Below, one piece after another: positions 1 through 9,210 of a stretch of 34,734 nucleotides of DNA. Where the stretch lies: the NCBI RefSeq assembly GCF_020741345.1, contig NZ_DYZD01000439.1, positions 1-34,734 on the forward strand, written 5' to 3'. Position 1 is the stretch's first letter; each line of letters starts with the position of its first letter. Below the pieces are notes generated by a model. That model was not told where the DNA came from. It was given only the letters and a program-made list of their open reading frames with translations, and ran no database searches. Made by a program: the position numbers and the translations under genes. Origin of the DNA: Nocardiopsis listeri. GTDB taxonomy: Bacteria; Actinomycetota; Actinomycetes; Streptosporangiales; Streptosporangiaceae.

Positions 1-160
1 ATGGTGCTCGCACTCTTCCGAACGTGTGCTCTGGTGTGTGGTCTCGGCGGTTGTGCCGCGGGTTCCCGAACGTAGCGGTGAGGGCCACCGATGACCAATG
101 GGATCGCCGGAGAGCGAGGTCATGGTGTTCGTACGGGTGCGTTCGGGCAGTCTGGGGAAC

Positions 161-1123
161 ATGAGCGACGACAGCACCGCGACCATGTTCGCCAACAGAC
201 AGAGCACCTACGGTGGCCCCGAGGTTTTGGAGTGGACCAGGGTGCCTCGGCCCGAACCCGGGCCGGGACAGATCCTGGTCGCGGTCCGGGCCGCCGGGAT
301 CAACCCCACCGACTGGAAGCATCGCGCCCAGGGCGTGTTCTTGAACCGGCTTCCCCTCGTCCTGGGTTGGGACGTCTCCGGTGTGGTCGAACAGGTGGGT
401 TACGGCGTCACCCTGTTCAAGCCCGGCGAGGAGGTCTTCGGGATGCTGCCCTACCCGAACGGGGTGGGTTCGCACGCCGAGTACGCGCTGGGCCCGGCGC
501 GTGCCTTCACCCACAAACCCTCCGGTCTCGACCACGTCCAGGCCGGAGCGCTGCCGTTGGCCGCCCTGACCGCCCACCAGGCCCTGGTCGAGACCGCTCG
601 CGTCGGTGCGGGGCAGCGGGTACTGGTGCACGCGGCCGCGGGCGGGGTCGGCCACTTGGGGGTACAGATCGCCAAGGCGCACGGGGCGCACGTCATCGGC
701 ACCGCCGGCACGCCCAAGCACGACTTCCTGCGCGAGTTGGGCGCGGACGAGGTCGTCGACTACCGCGAGGTCGACTTCGCCGAGGTGGTCGAGGAGGTGG
801 ATGTGGTCCTGGACCCGGTGTCGGGCGACACCCGGGCCCGTTCCTTGAACCTGCTGCGCCCGGGCGGTGTCCTGGTCTCGCTCCTGCCGGGCCAGGACCC
901 CGATGAGGCGGCCAGGGTCGAGAAACTGGGTGTGCGGGCGGAGACGCTGCTGGTGGAGGCCGACCACGAAGGGATGCGCTCCATCGCCGATCTGGTGGAG
1001 CGAGGTGCCTTGCGGGCCCATGTGGAGGCGACCTTCCCGATGAACCAGGCCGCCAAGGCACACGCCCTGGGAGAGAAGGGGCACACCACCGGCAAGATCG
1101 TCCTGGTCGCCGAGAACGCCTGA
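161..1123 (+). CDS. NADP-dependent quinone oxidoreductase / zinc-binding alcohol dehydrogenase-like (MDR superfamily)
   Basis: ORF 98..1123. MSDDS start at 161 preferred. MDR features: INPTDWKHR, GWDVSGVVEQVG, VLVHAAAGGVGHLGVQIAKA. Confidence 0.85.
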   Translation: MSDDSTATMFANRQSTYGGPEVLEWTRVPRPEPGPGQILVAVRAAGINPTDWKHRAQGVFLNRLPLVLGWDVSGVVEQVGYGVTLFKPGEEVFGMLPYPNGVGSHAEYALGPARAFTHKPSGLDHVQAGALPLAALTAHQALVETARVGAGQRVLVHAAAGGVGHLGVQIAKAHGAHVIGTAGTPKHDFLRELGADEVVDYREVDFAEVVEEVDVVLDPVSGDTRARSLNLLRPGGVLVSLLPGQDPDEAARVEKLGVRAETLLVEADHEGMRSIADLVERGALRAHVEATFPMNQAAKAHALGEKGHTTGKIVLVAENA

Positions 1124-1141
1124 CCGTCCTGGAAGGGGCCC

Positions 1142-1165
1142 GGTCTCCCCCGCGCGCGGGAGACC
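1142..1165. terminator. Putative hairpin terminator after the oxidoreductase
   Basis: GGTCTCCC (1142-1149) / GGGAGACC (1158-1165), 8-bp perfect stem with GC-rich loop, 20 nt after the stop codon. Confidence 0.5.
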
Positions 1166-1209
1166 CGAACGCACCGAACCCCGTCACCGAACACGCGTGC
1201 CGTGGGCCT

Positions 1210-1524
1210 GTGGTCGCGGTGGCCTCCCACGCCGACCACGGGCCGGGTGAGGTGGCCGTCGCTCAGTGGGCCGGCGCCGGTGCGGGAGCCGTCGTCCTGG
1301 AGTTGTTCGTCTTGCGCGCCTTGCCCTTGGCCGTTCGGTTTCCCAAGTGTCTGCTCGCGGTGCCGGTCGGTCTGGTCACGGTCGTGGCCGTGACCGGGGC
1401 GGTGGGCATGATCGGTCGGGCCGTGCTCACCGCCTCCGGTGGTGCGCTCTTCGGCGGTTACCGCGTGGTGTGGGCGGTACCGGCCGCCGCGGTCCTCACG
1501 ACGCTGCTCCGTCGGAGGAGCTGA
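1210..1524 (+). CDS. Hypothetical small hydrophobic protein
   Basis: 104-aa ORF with hydrophobic segments (VVLELFVLRALPLAV, LLAVPVGLVTVVAVTGAVGMIG). GTG start. 3' end overlaps the amidase tail. Confidence 0.45.
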   Translation: MVAVASHADHGPGEVAVAQWAGAGAGAVVLELFVLRALPLAVRFPKCLLAVPVGLVTVVAVTGAVGMIGRAVLTASGGALFGGYRVVWAVPAAAVLTTLLRRRS

Positions 1525-3019
1525 GCGAGGCGGGGAAGGGCACCCCGGTGGGACGGCGGTGGGCCCAGGGGCGGGCCTGTTCCAGTTGGCCGGCCAGGCG
1601 CAGCAGCATGCCCTCACCGGCCGCGGCGGCGATGAACTGTACGCCCAACGGCAGCCCGGAGTCGGTCCAGTGCAGGGGCACCGACATGGCGGGGGTTCCG
1701 GTCAGGTTGGCGGTCATCGTGAACGGGGTGGCGGTGAGGTTGTTCATCACCTCGGTGGTCACCATGTCGGTGGCCGTGACGATCCGTTCGGTGCGGGTGC
1801 GCACCAGCAGACGTTCGGCGGTGCGCAGCCAGGAGGGCGGGTCGAGGCGGCCGATGGTCACCGGCGGCCCGGCGATGGTGGGTGTCAACAGCAGGTCGTA
1901 GCGGGAGTGGAAGTCGGCCAGGGCCAGGATGTGCTGGTTCCAGCGGTCGTGGCCGCGCACGTAGTCGGCCGAACTGCGGGCCCGCCCCATGGCGGCCAGC
2001 ATCAGGGTGTCGGGTTCGAAGCCGTCGTCGGAGCAGCCGGTGTCGGCCTTGACGCCGTCCACCAGGGCGGCCATGGACCCATACCACATGGTCAGGAAGT
2101 CCTCGGTCAAGGAGCGGCCGTCGATGGCGGGTTCGGCCTCGACGACCTCGTGGCCCAGCTCCTCCAACAGCGCGGCCGCCTCGCGCACGGCGCGCACCGC
2201 CTCGGGGTGCACTCGGGTGCCCATGGGCGAGTGCTCGCCGAACCCGATCCGGAGCCGGCCCGGGTCGCGTCCCACCTCTTGTGCGTAGGGGCGTTCGGGA
2301 GGGGCGATGGGATAGGGCGAGGTCGGTTCGGAGCCGGCCATGACGTCCAGCAGCGCGGCGCTGTCGCGCACGGTGCGGGTCAGTACGCCGTTGACCGAGG
2401 CGCCGTTCATGGGTTCGCCCCGCAGGGGCCCGAACGGTACACGTCCGCGCCCGGGTTTGAGCCCGAACAGGCCACAGGCGGCGGCGGGGATGCGGATGGA
2501 GCCGCCACCGTCGTTGGCCCCGGCGGCGGGGGTGATCCCCGCCGCCACGGCCGCCGCCGAACCACCGGAGGAACCGCCGGGGGTGTGGCCGGTGTGCCAG
2601 GGGTTACGGGTGGGGCCGAATTCCAAGGGCTCGGTGACGGCCTTGGCGCCGAACTCGGGGACGTTGGTCTTGCCGAAGGGAACCAGGCCGGCCTTGAGCC
2701 AGCGGCGCACCACCTCGGCGTGCCTGGAGGCCGGGACCTGGCGCAGGGCCCGGTTCCCGCAGGAGGTGGGGTATCCGGCGTAGTCCTGGAAGAGGTCCTT
2801 GAGCAGGAAGGGCACCCCGCCCAAGGGGCCTTCGGGTGCGGTCCCGGCCAAGCGGCGCGCCTCCTCGTACATGGGCAGGATGATCGCGTTGAGCGCGGGG
2901 TTCACCTGCTCGGCGCGTTCGATGGCCACGTCCAGGAGTTCGGTGGAGGTGACCTCCCCGGCACGGACCAGTTCGGCCAGGCCGACGGCGTCAAGCTGCA
3001 GATACTCGTCAACTCGCAT
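1496..3019 (-). CDS. Amidase (amidase signature family)
   Basis: 507 aa with GGSSGGSAAAVAAGITPAAGANDGGGSIRIPAAACGLFGLKPGRGRVP, a typical amidase-signature core, and an upstream Lys in FLLKDLF. Confidence 0.93.
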   Translation of the reverse strand: MRVDEYLQLDAVGLAELVRAGEVTSTELLDVAIERAEQVNPALNAIILPMYEEARRLAGTAPEGPLGGVPFLLKDLFQDYAGYPTSCGNRALRQVPASRHAEVVRRWLKAGLVPFGKTNVPEFGAKAVTEPLEFGPTRNPWHTGHTPGGSSGGSAAAVAAGITPAAGANDGGGSIRIPAAACGLFGLKPGRGRVPFGPLRGEPMNGASVNGVLTRTVRDSAALLDVMAGSEPTSPYPIAPPERPYAQEVGRDPGRLRIGFGEHSPMGTRVHPEAVRAVREAAALLEELGHEVVEAEPAIDGRSLTEDFLTMWYGSMAALVDGVKADTGCSDDGFEPDTLMLAAMGRARSSADYVRGHDRWNQHILALADFHSRYDLLLTPTIAGPPVTIGRLDPPSWLRTAERLLVRTRTERIVTATDMVTTEVMNNLTATPFTMTANLTGTPAMSVPLHWTDSGLPLGVQFIAAAAGEGMLLRLAGQLEQARPWAHRRPTGVPFPASLSSSDGAAS

Positions 3020-3054
3020 GACCGGAACCTAACACCGAACTGGAACATGTTCTC
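3020..3054 (-). promoter_or_regulatory. Putative leaderless amidase promoter; palindrome GAACATGTTC overlaps the -35 region
   Basis: On the minus strand TAGGTT (3031-3026) ends 6 nt before the ATG and no Shine-Dalgarno is visible. GAACATGTTC lies at 3043-3052. Confidence 0.4.
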
Positions 3055-3108
3055 ATTCGCCATGGTGGTTCGTCGCCGTCCACTCCACGGGATCGGGCCC
3101 GGGGAGCC

Positions 3109-5133
3109 TCACCGCCCGCGGGCCGGGACCCGGGCCTTCAGCAGCATCTCCTCGTACTCCTCCTCCGGATCCGAATCCAGCACGATCGCCCCACCCGCCC
3201 CGATGGCCAGCTCCCCTCCGGCGCGCACGGCTGAGCGGATGACGATGCTCAGATCCGCCTCACCGGAGTGCGACACGTACCCGAGCGCCCCGGAGTACAC
3301 CCCGCGAGCCGAGGACTCCAACCGGTCGATGATCTCCATGGTGCGCGCCTTGGGCGCACCGGTCATCGAGCCGCCGGGGAAGCAGGCGCGCACCGCCGCC
3401 ATCGTCGACACCTCCGGGCGAAGCCGGCCCCGGATGGTGGAGACGAGCTGGTGCACGGTGGCGTGGGACTCGATGTACATGAACGCCGGCACCCGCACCG
3501 AACCGACCTCGCACACCCGCCCCAGGTCGTTGCGGAGCAGGTCCACGATCATCAGGTTCTCGGCCCGGGTCTTGGCGCCGGTGCGCAGTCGCTCGGCCAC
3601 GCGCGCGTCGACCGCCGGGTCGGGGTGGCGCGGCGCGGTGCCCTTGATGGGTCGGCTCTCGGCCACGCGGTCGCAGTCAACGCGCAGGAAGCGCTCGGGG
3701 GATGCGCTGAGTACGCTCACCTCACCCAGGCGCAGGTAGGCGGCGTAGGGGGCGGGGTTGGCCGCGCGCAGTCTTCGGTAGAAGTCCAGGTCTTCGCCCT
3801 GGTCGGGCAGGCGGACCCGGTTGGTCAGGCAGATCTCGTAGCTTTCGCCCTGGGTGAGGTGGGCCAGGCACGCCTTGACGTCGTCGACGTATCCGGCGTG
3901 GGGGCGCTCCAACAGGGCGGGCAGGTCCACGGGGTCGGCGGCAGGGGCGGGTTCGGGCGGGTCGGGAAGGTCGAGCAACTCCGCGCGGGTTCGCTCCACC
4001 CAGGCTCGGGCGTCGGGTGCCCCGTCGGCGCACACCACATGGGTACGTCCCCGGTGGTGGTCCACGGCCACGAAACGATCGCAGCGCATCCACACCGCGT
4101 CCGGGGTGGGCGCGGTGTGCACGCGTTCTCCCCCTGTGTGCGCCTTGAGTTCGTAGCCCAGATAGCCCACGTAGCCGCCGATGAAGTCGAAGGGCAGCCC
4201 GTGCGGGAAGGGGGCGGCGCCGGTGCGGCGCTCCAGGGCCTCGAACACGGTGCCCGGTTCGGTGCGGGTTCCGGCGGCGTCGCGTACCCGCACACCCTCC
4301 TGTCCCACGTCATAGGTGAGCACTTCGGCGGTGGGGCCCTGCGCCGCGCCCAGGAAGGAGAACCGTGCCGGCCCTGCGGGTCGGGAGCTGTCCAGCCAGA
4401 ACGCGTACTCGGCGTCGGCGTACAGGTGGGTGAAGGCCTTCTCGGTGTCGACCGCGTGGTCGAGTTCGGCCACCACGGGTTCGGGGGCCCGCGTGGGCGG
4501 TCGCGGGTCACACCCGGGTCGAGAAGGCGGTGACGCGCGGACGCGCGGACGCGTGTGCGGGCGGGCCAGATCCAGGAAGTTGGCCATCATCTCCGCACCG
4601 TGTTCACCGGCCACCGACTCGGGGTGGAACTGCACCCCCCACCGTGGCAGCTCACGGTGTTGCAGCCCCATGACCACGCCGTCCTCGGCCCGCGCGGTGA
4701 CCCTCAACGTGTCCGGCAGGGGTTCGGTCACGGCCAGGGAGTGATAGCGCACGGCGGTGAAGTCCTGTGGAACACCGGTGAAGAGCCCTTCGCCGGTGTG
4801 CCGGACCCGGCTCAGGTGACCGTGTCGGGGCTGGGGCGCGGAGTCCACCGACGCTCCGGCCAGGTGGGCGATGGCCTGATGGCCCAGACACACCCCCAAC
4901 ACCGGCAGGTGGGCATGGGCCAAAAGATCGGGGACCCGCCCCAGGTCACGGGTGACCTGGGGGCGCCCGGGGCCGGGTGAGACGACCACGGCGTCCACGG
5001 CGCCCGGGTCGAAACCGGTCCAGGCGGGATCGTCGTTGGTCAACACCAGCGGCTCCCGGCCCAGGACACGGGCCAGGAGCTGGAAGACGTTGAAGGTGTA
5101 GGAATCGTGGTTGTCCACGAGGAGGACCCGCAT
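3109..5133 (-). CDS. pabAB: Aminodeoxychorismate synthase, fused glutaminase (PabA) and synthase (PabB)
   Basis: N-term DNHDSYTFN, VVSPGPGRP, GVCLGHQAIAHLAG, VQFHPES (glutaminase). C-term ESRPIKGTAPRHPD (PIKGT is PabB-type) and MTGAPKARTMEIIDRLE. Start MRVLLVDN at 5133. Confidence 0.92.
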   Translation of the reverse strand: MRVLLVDNHDSYTFNVFQLLARVLGREPLVLTNDDPAWTGFDPGAVDAVVVSPGPGRPQVTRDLGRVPDLLAHAHLPVLGVCLGHQAIAHLAGASVDSAPQPRHGHLSRVRHTGEGLFTGVPQDFTAVRYHSLAVTEPLPDTLRVTARAEDGVVMGLQHRELPRWGVQFHPESVAGEHGAEMMANFLDLARPHTRPRVRASPPSRPGCDPRPPTRAPEPVVAELDHAVDTEKAFTHLYADAEYAFWLDSSRPAGPARFSFLGAAQGPTAEVLTYDVGQEGVRVRDAAGTRTEPGTVFEALERRTGAAPFPHGLPFDFIGGYVGYLGYELKAHTGGERVHTAPTPDAVWMRCDRFVAVDHHRGRTHVVCADGAPDARAWVERTRAELLDLPDPPEPAPAADPVDLPALLERPHAGYVDDVKACLAHLTQGESYEICLTNRVRLPDQGEDLDFYRRLRAANPAPYAAYLRLGEVSVLSASPERFLRVDCDRVAESRPIKGTAPRHPDPAVDARVAERLRTGAKTRAENLMIVDLLRNDLGRVCEVGSVRVPAFMYIESHATVHQLVSTIRGRLRPEVSTMAAVRACFPGGSMTGAPKARTMEIIDRLESSARGVYSGALGYVSHSGEADLSIVIRSAVRAGGELAIGAGGAIVLDSDPEEEYEEMLLKARVPARGR

Positions 5134-5323
5134 CCCGCCCTTTCGTTCGCGGCCGGTACGGCCGGATTGCGACATTCCAGGTTACGGCGGCCGAAGTCGA
5201 CATCCGCGCGCGGTGCCGGTGGTCCACAGATCCGCCCGATCCCTGGTGCGCCGGCCCTTGGCCGGGTACACAGGAAGAAGAGCCCGAGGGGCCTCACCCC
5301 TCGTGCGGAGCAGGGAGTGGCAC

Positions 5324-5572
5324 ATGGCCGTCTTCACCGCGATGATCATGATCCTGATCGTCCTGCCGCTGGCCTTCTTCTTCGTACTCACCGTCGGAGA
5401 GGTCGGGCGGGTCACCCGACAGCAGCACACCAGGCGGGCCGCCCGGACGCGTCCGCACCCGCCCGTTCCACCACCCCTGGACGCGGCCGAACACGAGCTG
5501 CGGTTGCGCTACGCCAGAGGCGAGATCGACCGCGAGGAGTTCCTGCAGCGCAAGATCGACCTGGAGCGCTGA
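5324..5572 (+). CDS. Small membrane protein with C-terminal SHOCT-like domain
   Basis: MAVFTAMIMILIVLPLAFFFVLTVGEVG transmembrane helix followed by AEHELRLRYARGEIDREEFLQRKIDL (SHOCT pattern). Confidence 0.8.
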   Translation: MAVFTAMIMILIVLPLAFFFVLTVGEVGRVTRQQHTRRAARTRPHPPVPPPLDAAEHELRLRYARGEIDREEFLQRKIDLER

Positions 5573-5598
5573 GAGCCGACCCACCACCGCCGAAGGGA

Positions 5599-5626
5599 TT
5601 GACACTCATCGGTGGATGGGTAAGGT
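5599..5626 (+). promoter_or_regulatory. Putative promoter of ABC-F leader transcript
   Basis: TTGACA (5599-5604), 16-nt spacer, TAAGGT (5621-5626, TANNNT). Confidence 0.6.
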
Positions 5627-5648
5627 ACAAGCGTCCTGTCGTCGACGA

Positions 5649-5672
5649 ATGAGGTGGACGTTGCGCATCTGA
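5649..5672 (+). promoter_or_regulatory. Putative leader mini-ORF (MRWTLRI-stop) upstream of ABC-F gene
   Basis: ATG AGG TGG ACG TTG CGC ATC TGA about 16 nt after the predicted transcription start. No obvious Shine-Dalgarno. Confidence 0.35.
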
Positions 5673-5798
5673 GGTTCGCGATCATCACGCGGTACGGCCC
5701 CTGGCCGCATACTCAGCGTGGTTGCAACCTCGGTGCATGAGCCGTCCCTCCCTCCATAGGACCTCTTTCACCTTCTGCCCGGCCCAGGCCGCGTGGTG

Positions 5799-5841
5799 CT
5801 CGCATACGAAGCCCTTTTCCCACAACGCTTCCGACTGCGAG
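5799..5841 (+). promoter_or_regulatory. Putative RBS-sequestering hairpin before ABC-F start codon
   Basis: CTCGCA (5799-5804) pairs with TGCGAG (5836-5841); GAAGC (5808-5812) pairs with GCTTC (5827-5831). The GAG of the only purine-rich RBS-like stretch is in the 3' arm. ABC-F ATG at 5850. Confidence 0.45.
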
Positions 5842-5849
5842 AGAACACC

Positions 5850-7517
5850 ATGTCTCAACCCGTCACCACCGACGTCTCGGTGGCCTGTTCCGACCTGACC
5901 TTCGCCTGGCCGGAGGGCACCACCGTCTTCGACGGGCTGTCCCTGTCCACCGGCCGGGGACGCATCGGCCTGGTCGGCGCCAACGGTTCGGGCAAGTCCA
6001 CCCTGCTCAAGCTCCTGGCCGGACACCTGCGCCCGGCCCGTGGTTCGGTGACCGTCCACGGACGCTTGACCTACCTGCCGCAGAACATCACACTCGACAC
6101 CGAACCGACCGTCGACCACGCCCTGGGCATCGCCGACAAACGCGCCGCCCTGGGCGCCATCGAGTCCGGCGACGCCTCCGAAGTCAACTTCGAGATCATC
6201 GGCGACGACTGGGACGTGGAGGAACGCGCGCTGGCCACCCTGGGAACGCTGGGGTTGGACGGCATCGGCCTGGACCGCACCATCGGCGAACTCTCCGGTG
6301 GGGAGACCGTTCTGTTGCGCCTGGCCGCGCTGCTCATGCAGCGCCCCGACGTGCTGTTGCTGGACGAGCCCACCAACAACCTGGACCTGTTCGCCCGCCG
6401 GCGCCTGTACGAGGCCGTGGACTCCTGGCGTTCGGGCACCTTGATCGTGGTCAGCCACGACCTGGACCTGTTGGAACGCGTGGACCGTACCGCCGAGCTG
6501 CGCAGGGGCGAGGTCACCTGGTACGGCGGAGGATGGTCGGCCTACCAGGAGGCCTTGGGCGTTCAGCAGGAGGCCGCCGAGCGGACCCTGCGCGCGGCCG
6601 AGTCCGACGTGCGCAAACAGAAGAAGGAACTCGCCCAGACCCAGATCAAGCTGGCCCGACGTCAGCGCACCGCGAAGAAGGCCGCCGCCGAGAAGGGCAT
6701 CCCCAAGATCGTCCAGGGCGCGCTGAAGCGAGCCGCCCAGGAATCGGCGGGCAAACTCAAGGGGCTGCACGAGGACCGTCTCCAGGAGGCGCGCGAACGC
6801 AAGGAGGAGGCCGCCGAAGCGGTTCGCGACGACGCCGAGATCAGGGTGGAGCTGCCGCACACCGCCGTGCCCAACGGTCGGGACGTGTTGCGCGTCAGCG
6901 GACTGCGTCTCCGCCACGGCCGGTTGAACGGAGCGGACCTGTTGGTGAGCGGACCCGAGCGGATCGCCTTGGTGGGCCGCAACGGTGCGGGCAAGACCTC
7001 GCTGTTGCGCACCCTGGCCGGGCGACTCGAACCGTTGGAGGGTGAGGCGAAGGTGATGGTGCCGTTGCGGTTCCTGCCCCAACGCCTGGACCTGCTGGAT
7101 GAGGAACGTTCGGTGGCCGACAACGTCGTCGACGCCGCACCGGGTGTGTCCGGGCAGCACATCCGGGCCCAGCTGGCCAAGTTCCTGTTCCGCGGGAGGC
7201 GTGCCGCCCAACCGGCCGGCACGCTCTCGGGCGGGGAACGCTTCCGGGCGAGCCTGGCCATGACCATGCTGGCAACCCCGGCCCCGCAACTGTTGATGTT
7301 GGACGAGCCCACCAACAACCTGGACGTGTCCAGCGTTCGGCAGTTGACCGACGCCCTGTCCGCCTACGAGGGCGCTCTGTTGGTGGCCTCGCACGACCTG
7401 CCGTTCCTGGAGTCGGTCGGTATCACCCGCTGGCTGTTCCTGGACGAGGAACTACGCGAGACCACCGCCGAGCAGGTCCATGACCTGTTGGAGGGCCGGG
7501 AACCCGAACAGGGCTGA
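5850..7517 (+). CDS. ABC-F family ATP-binding cassette protein (ribosome-associated / antibiotic-resistance type)
   Basis: Two ABC domains (GANGSGKSTLL, LSGGETVLLRLA, LLLDEPTNNLD; GRNGAGKTSLL, LSGGERFRASLAM, LMLDEPTNNLD), charged inter-domain linker and no TM domain. Confidence 0.93.
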   Translation: MSQPVTTDVSVACSDLTFAWPEGTTVFDGLSLSTGRGRIGLVGANGSGKSTLLKLLAGHLRPARGSVTVHGRLTYLPQNITLDTEPTVDHALGIADKRAALGAIESGDASEVNFEIIGDDWDVEERALATLGTLGLDGIGLDRTIGELSGGETVLLRLAALLMQRPDVLLLDEPTNNLDLFARRRLYEAVDSWRSGTLIVVSHDLDLLERVDRTAELRRGEVTWYGGGWSAYQEALGVQQEAAERTLRAAESDVRKQKKELAQTQIKLARRQRTAKKAAAEKGIPKIVQGALKRAAQESAGKLKGLHEDRLQEARERKEEAAEAVRDDAEIRVELPHTAVPNGRDVLRVSGLRLRHGRLNGADLLVSGPERIALVGRNGAGKTSLLRTLAGRLEPLEGEAKVMVPLRFLPQRLDLLDEERSVADNVVDAAPGVSGQHIRAQLAKFLFRGRRAAQPAGTLSGGERFRASLAMTMLATPAPQLLMLDEPTNNLDVSSVRQLTDALSAYEGALLVASHDLPFLESVGITRWLFLDEELRETTAEQVHDLLEGREPEQG

Positions 7518-7686
7518 GGCCCGACCACCGCACTCGGGCGGCCGGTACGGCTCGCGGTAGCGCCGGAGTCGGTGGTGGCGTATCGGCGCGAGGGCCTGGT
7601 CCCGGTTCCGGCTCCGGGACACCGGGCCCGGAAGGCCGGCCCCGTCGAAGCCGCGCACGCTCGACTGTGCGCCGGGGACACCCGAC

Positions 7687-7739
7687 ACCGATGCGCGACG
7701 GGGGTGACCGAACATCGGTCACCCCCGTCGCGCATCGGT
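7687..7739. terminator. Bidirectional hairpin terminator, 25-bp perfect stem
   Basis: ACCGATGCGCGACGGGGGTGACCGA (7687-7711), loop ACA, TCGGTCACCCCCGTCGCGCATCGGT (7715-7739), between convergent ABC-F and sugar transporter genes. Confidence 0.85.
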
Positions 7740-7753
7740 TCAGGCCGCGTGCG

Positions 7754-9178
7754 TCAGCCCTGCATCTCCTCCAGGGTCTTGCCCTTGGTCTCCTTGACGA
7801 ACTTGAGCACCAGGAAGAACGAGATCAGTGCGAACCCCGCGTACATCAGGTACGCCCCCGACAGGTTCCAGTCGCGCAGCGAGGGGAAGCTGACGGTGAC
7901 CAGCCAGTTGGCCAACCACTGGGTGGCGGTGGCCACGCCCATGGCGGCCGCCCGGATGCGCAGCGGGAACATCTCCCCCAGCAACACCCACACCACCACA
8001 CCCCAGGACAGGGCGAAGAAGAGCACGAACGAACTCGCGGCGACCAGCGCCGTCGCGGCCCACCCGAAGGCCAGGGTGACCTCGTCACCCTCCACCCGGG
8101 CGTTGCTGAAGGCGAAGGCCGCACTGGCCAGCGCCACCGTCATGCCGGCCGAACCGATCAGCAGCAACGGCTTGCGGCCGATCTTGTCCACCAGCATGAT
8201 CGCGATCACGGTGCCCACGATGTTGACGATCGAGGTGAACAGGCTCAACAGCAGGGAGTCGGCCTCCGCCACACCGACCGACTGCCACAGCGAGCTGGAG
8301 TAGTAGAAGATGACGTTGATGCCCACCAGTTGTTGGAAGGCGGAGACCGCCATACCGATCCACACGATGGGCAGCAGACCATAGCGTCCGGTCAGGTCGC
8401 GCAGCTTGGGCCGCACCTCCGAGCCCAGTGCCTCGCGGATCTCGTTGATGCGCCCGTTGATGCGGTCGTCTCCGCCACCCTCGACCTCGGCCAGGATCTT
8501 TCGGGCCTGGTCGGTCTTGCCGACCCGCACCAGGTATCTGGGCGATTCGGGGATGACCAGGCTCAGCCCCAGGTAGATCAGGGCGGGCAGCATCTCCACG
8601 GCCAGCATCCACTGCCAGGCCTGGAGCGGGCCGATCGTGTTGTGCGCGCTCCCACCGGCCCCCGCTGCGATGGCGTAGTTGACCAGCTGGGAGGCGGCGA
8701 TACCCAGCACGATCGCCAACTGTTGCAGTGAGGCCAGGCGTCCGCGGTAGGCCGCTGGAGAGACCTCGGCGATGTAGGTGGGCGCGATCACCGATGCCAT
8801 ACCGATGGCCACGCCGCCCACGATCCGCCAGACGGTCAGGTCCCACACGGTGAAGGGCAGCGCCGAGCCGATCGCGCTGATCGCGAAGAGCACACCGGCG
8901 ATCTGCATGACACGGATACGGCCGAGGCGGTCGGCGATGTTGCCGGCCGTGCCCGCGCCCACCACACATCCGAGCAGCGCGGCGGCGATGGTGAATCCGA
9001 GGACCCCCGGGCCCACCTGGAAGCGTTCCTGGATGGCGTCGACGGCGCCGTTGATGACGGCGCTGTCATAACCGAACAGGAAACCACCCATCGCGGCGGC
9101 CGCCGCGATCATGGTCACGTGGGCGAGGTTGGCGCCACCGTCCTGGTGGCCCACCCCTCCCGTGTTGGCATGGCTCAC
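7754..9178 (-). CDS. MFS sugar transporter, sugar porter (SP) family
   Basis: 474 aa, FGYDSAVINGAVDAIQ, DRLGRIRVM, PESPRYLVRVGK, VGINVIFYYSSSLW, DKIGRKPLLLIG, PLRIRAAAMGVATATQW, KFVKETKGKTLEEM. Confidence 0.95.
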   Translation of the reverse strand: MSHANTGGVGHQDGGANLAHVTMIAAAAAMGGFLFGYDSAVINGAVDAIQERFQVGPGVLGFTIAAALLGCVVGAGTAGNIADRLGRIRVMQIAGVLFAISAIGSALPFTVWDLTVWRIVGGVAIGMASVIAPTYIAEVSPAAYRGRLASLQQLAIVLGIAASQLVNYAIAAGAGGSAHNTIGPLQAWQWMLAVEMLPALIYLGLSLVIPESPRYLVRVGKTDQARKILAEVEGGGDDRINGRINEIREALGSEVRPKLRDLTGRYGLLPIVWIGMAVSAFQQLVGINVIFYYSSSLWQSVGVAEADSLLLSLFTSIVNIVGTVIAIMLVDKIGRKPLLLIGSAGMTVALASAAFAFSNARVEGDEVTLAFGWAATALVAASSFVLFFALSWGVVVWVLLGEMFPLRIRAAAMGVATATQWLANWLVTVSFPSLRDWNLSGAYLMYAGFALISFFLVLKFVKETKGKTLEEMQG

Positions 9179-9210
9179 TTGGAGCTCCTTCCCCTGGGCA
9201 CGCCTGAGTT

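Noticed and set aside
3043-3052. GAACATGTTC as a LexA/SOS box
   Set aside because: Actinobacterial SOS boxes have GAAC-N4-GTTC spacing; this has a 2-nt spacer.
1439-3739. 766-aa plus-strand ORF
   Set aside because: Antisense to amidase and pabAB; low-complexity Gly/Gln/Val/His-rich translation typical of GC-rich shadow frames.
3109-5133. PabAB as marker of an antibiotic biosynthetic cluster
   Set aside because: No PKS/NRPS, pabC or tailoring genes nearby; folate-related primary metabolism is sufficient.
5685-7394. 569-aa minus-strand ORF
   Set aside because: Antisense shadow of the ABC-F gene; no recognisable motifs.
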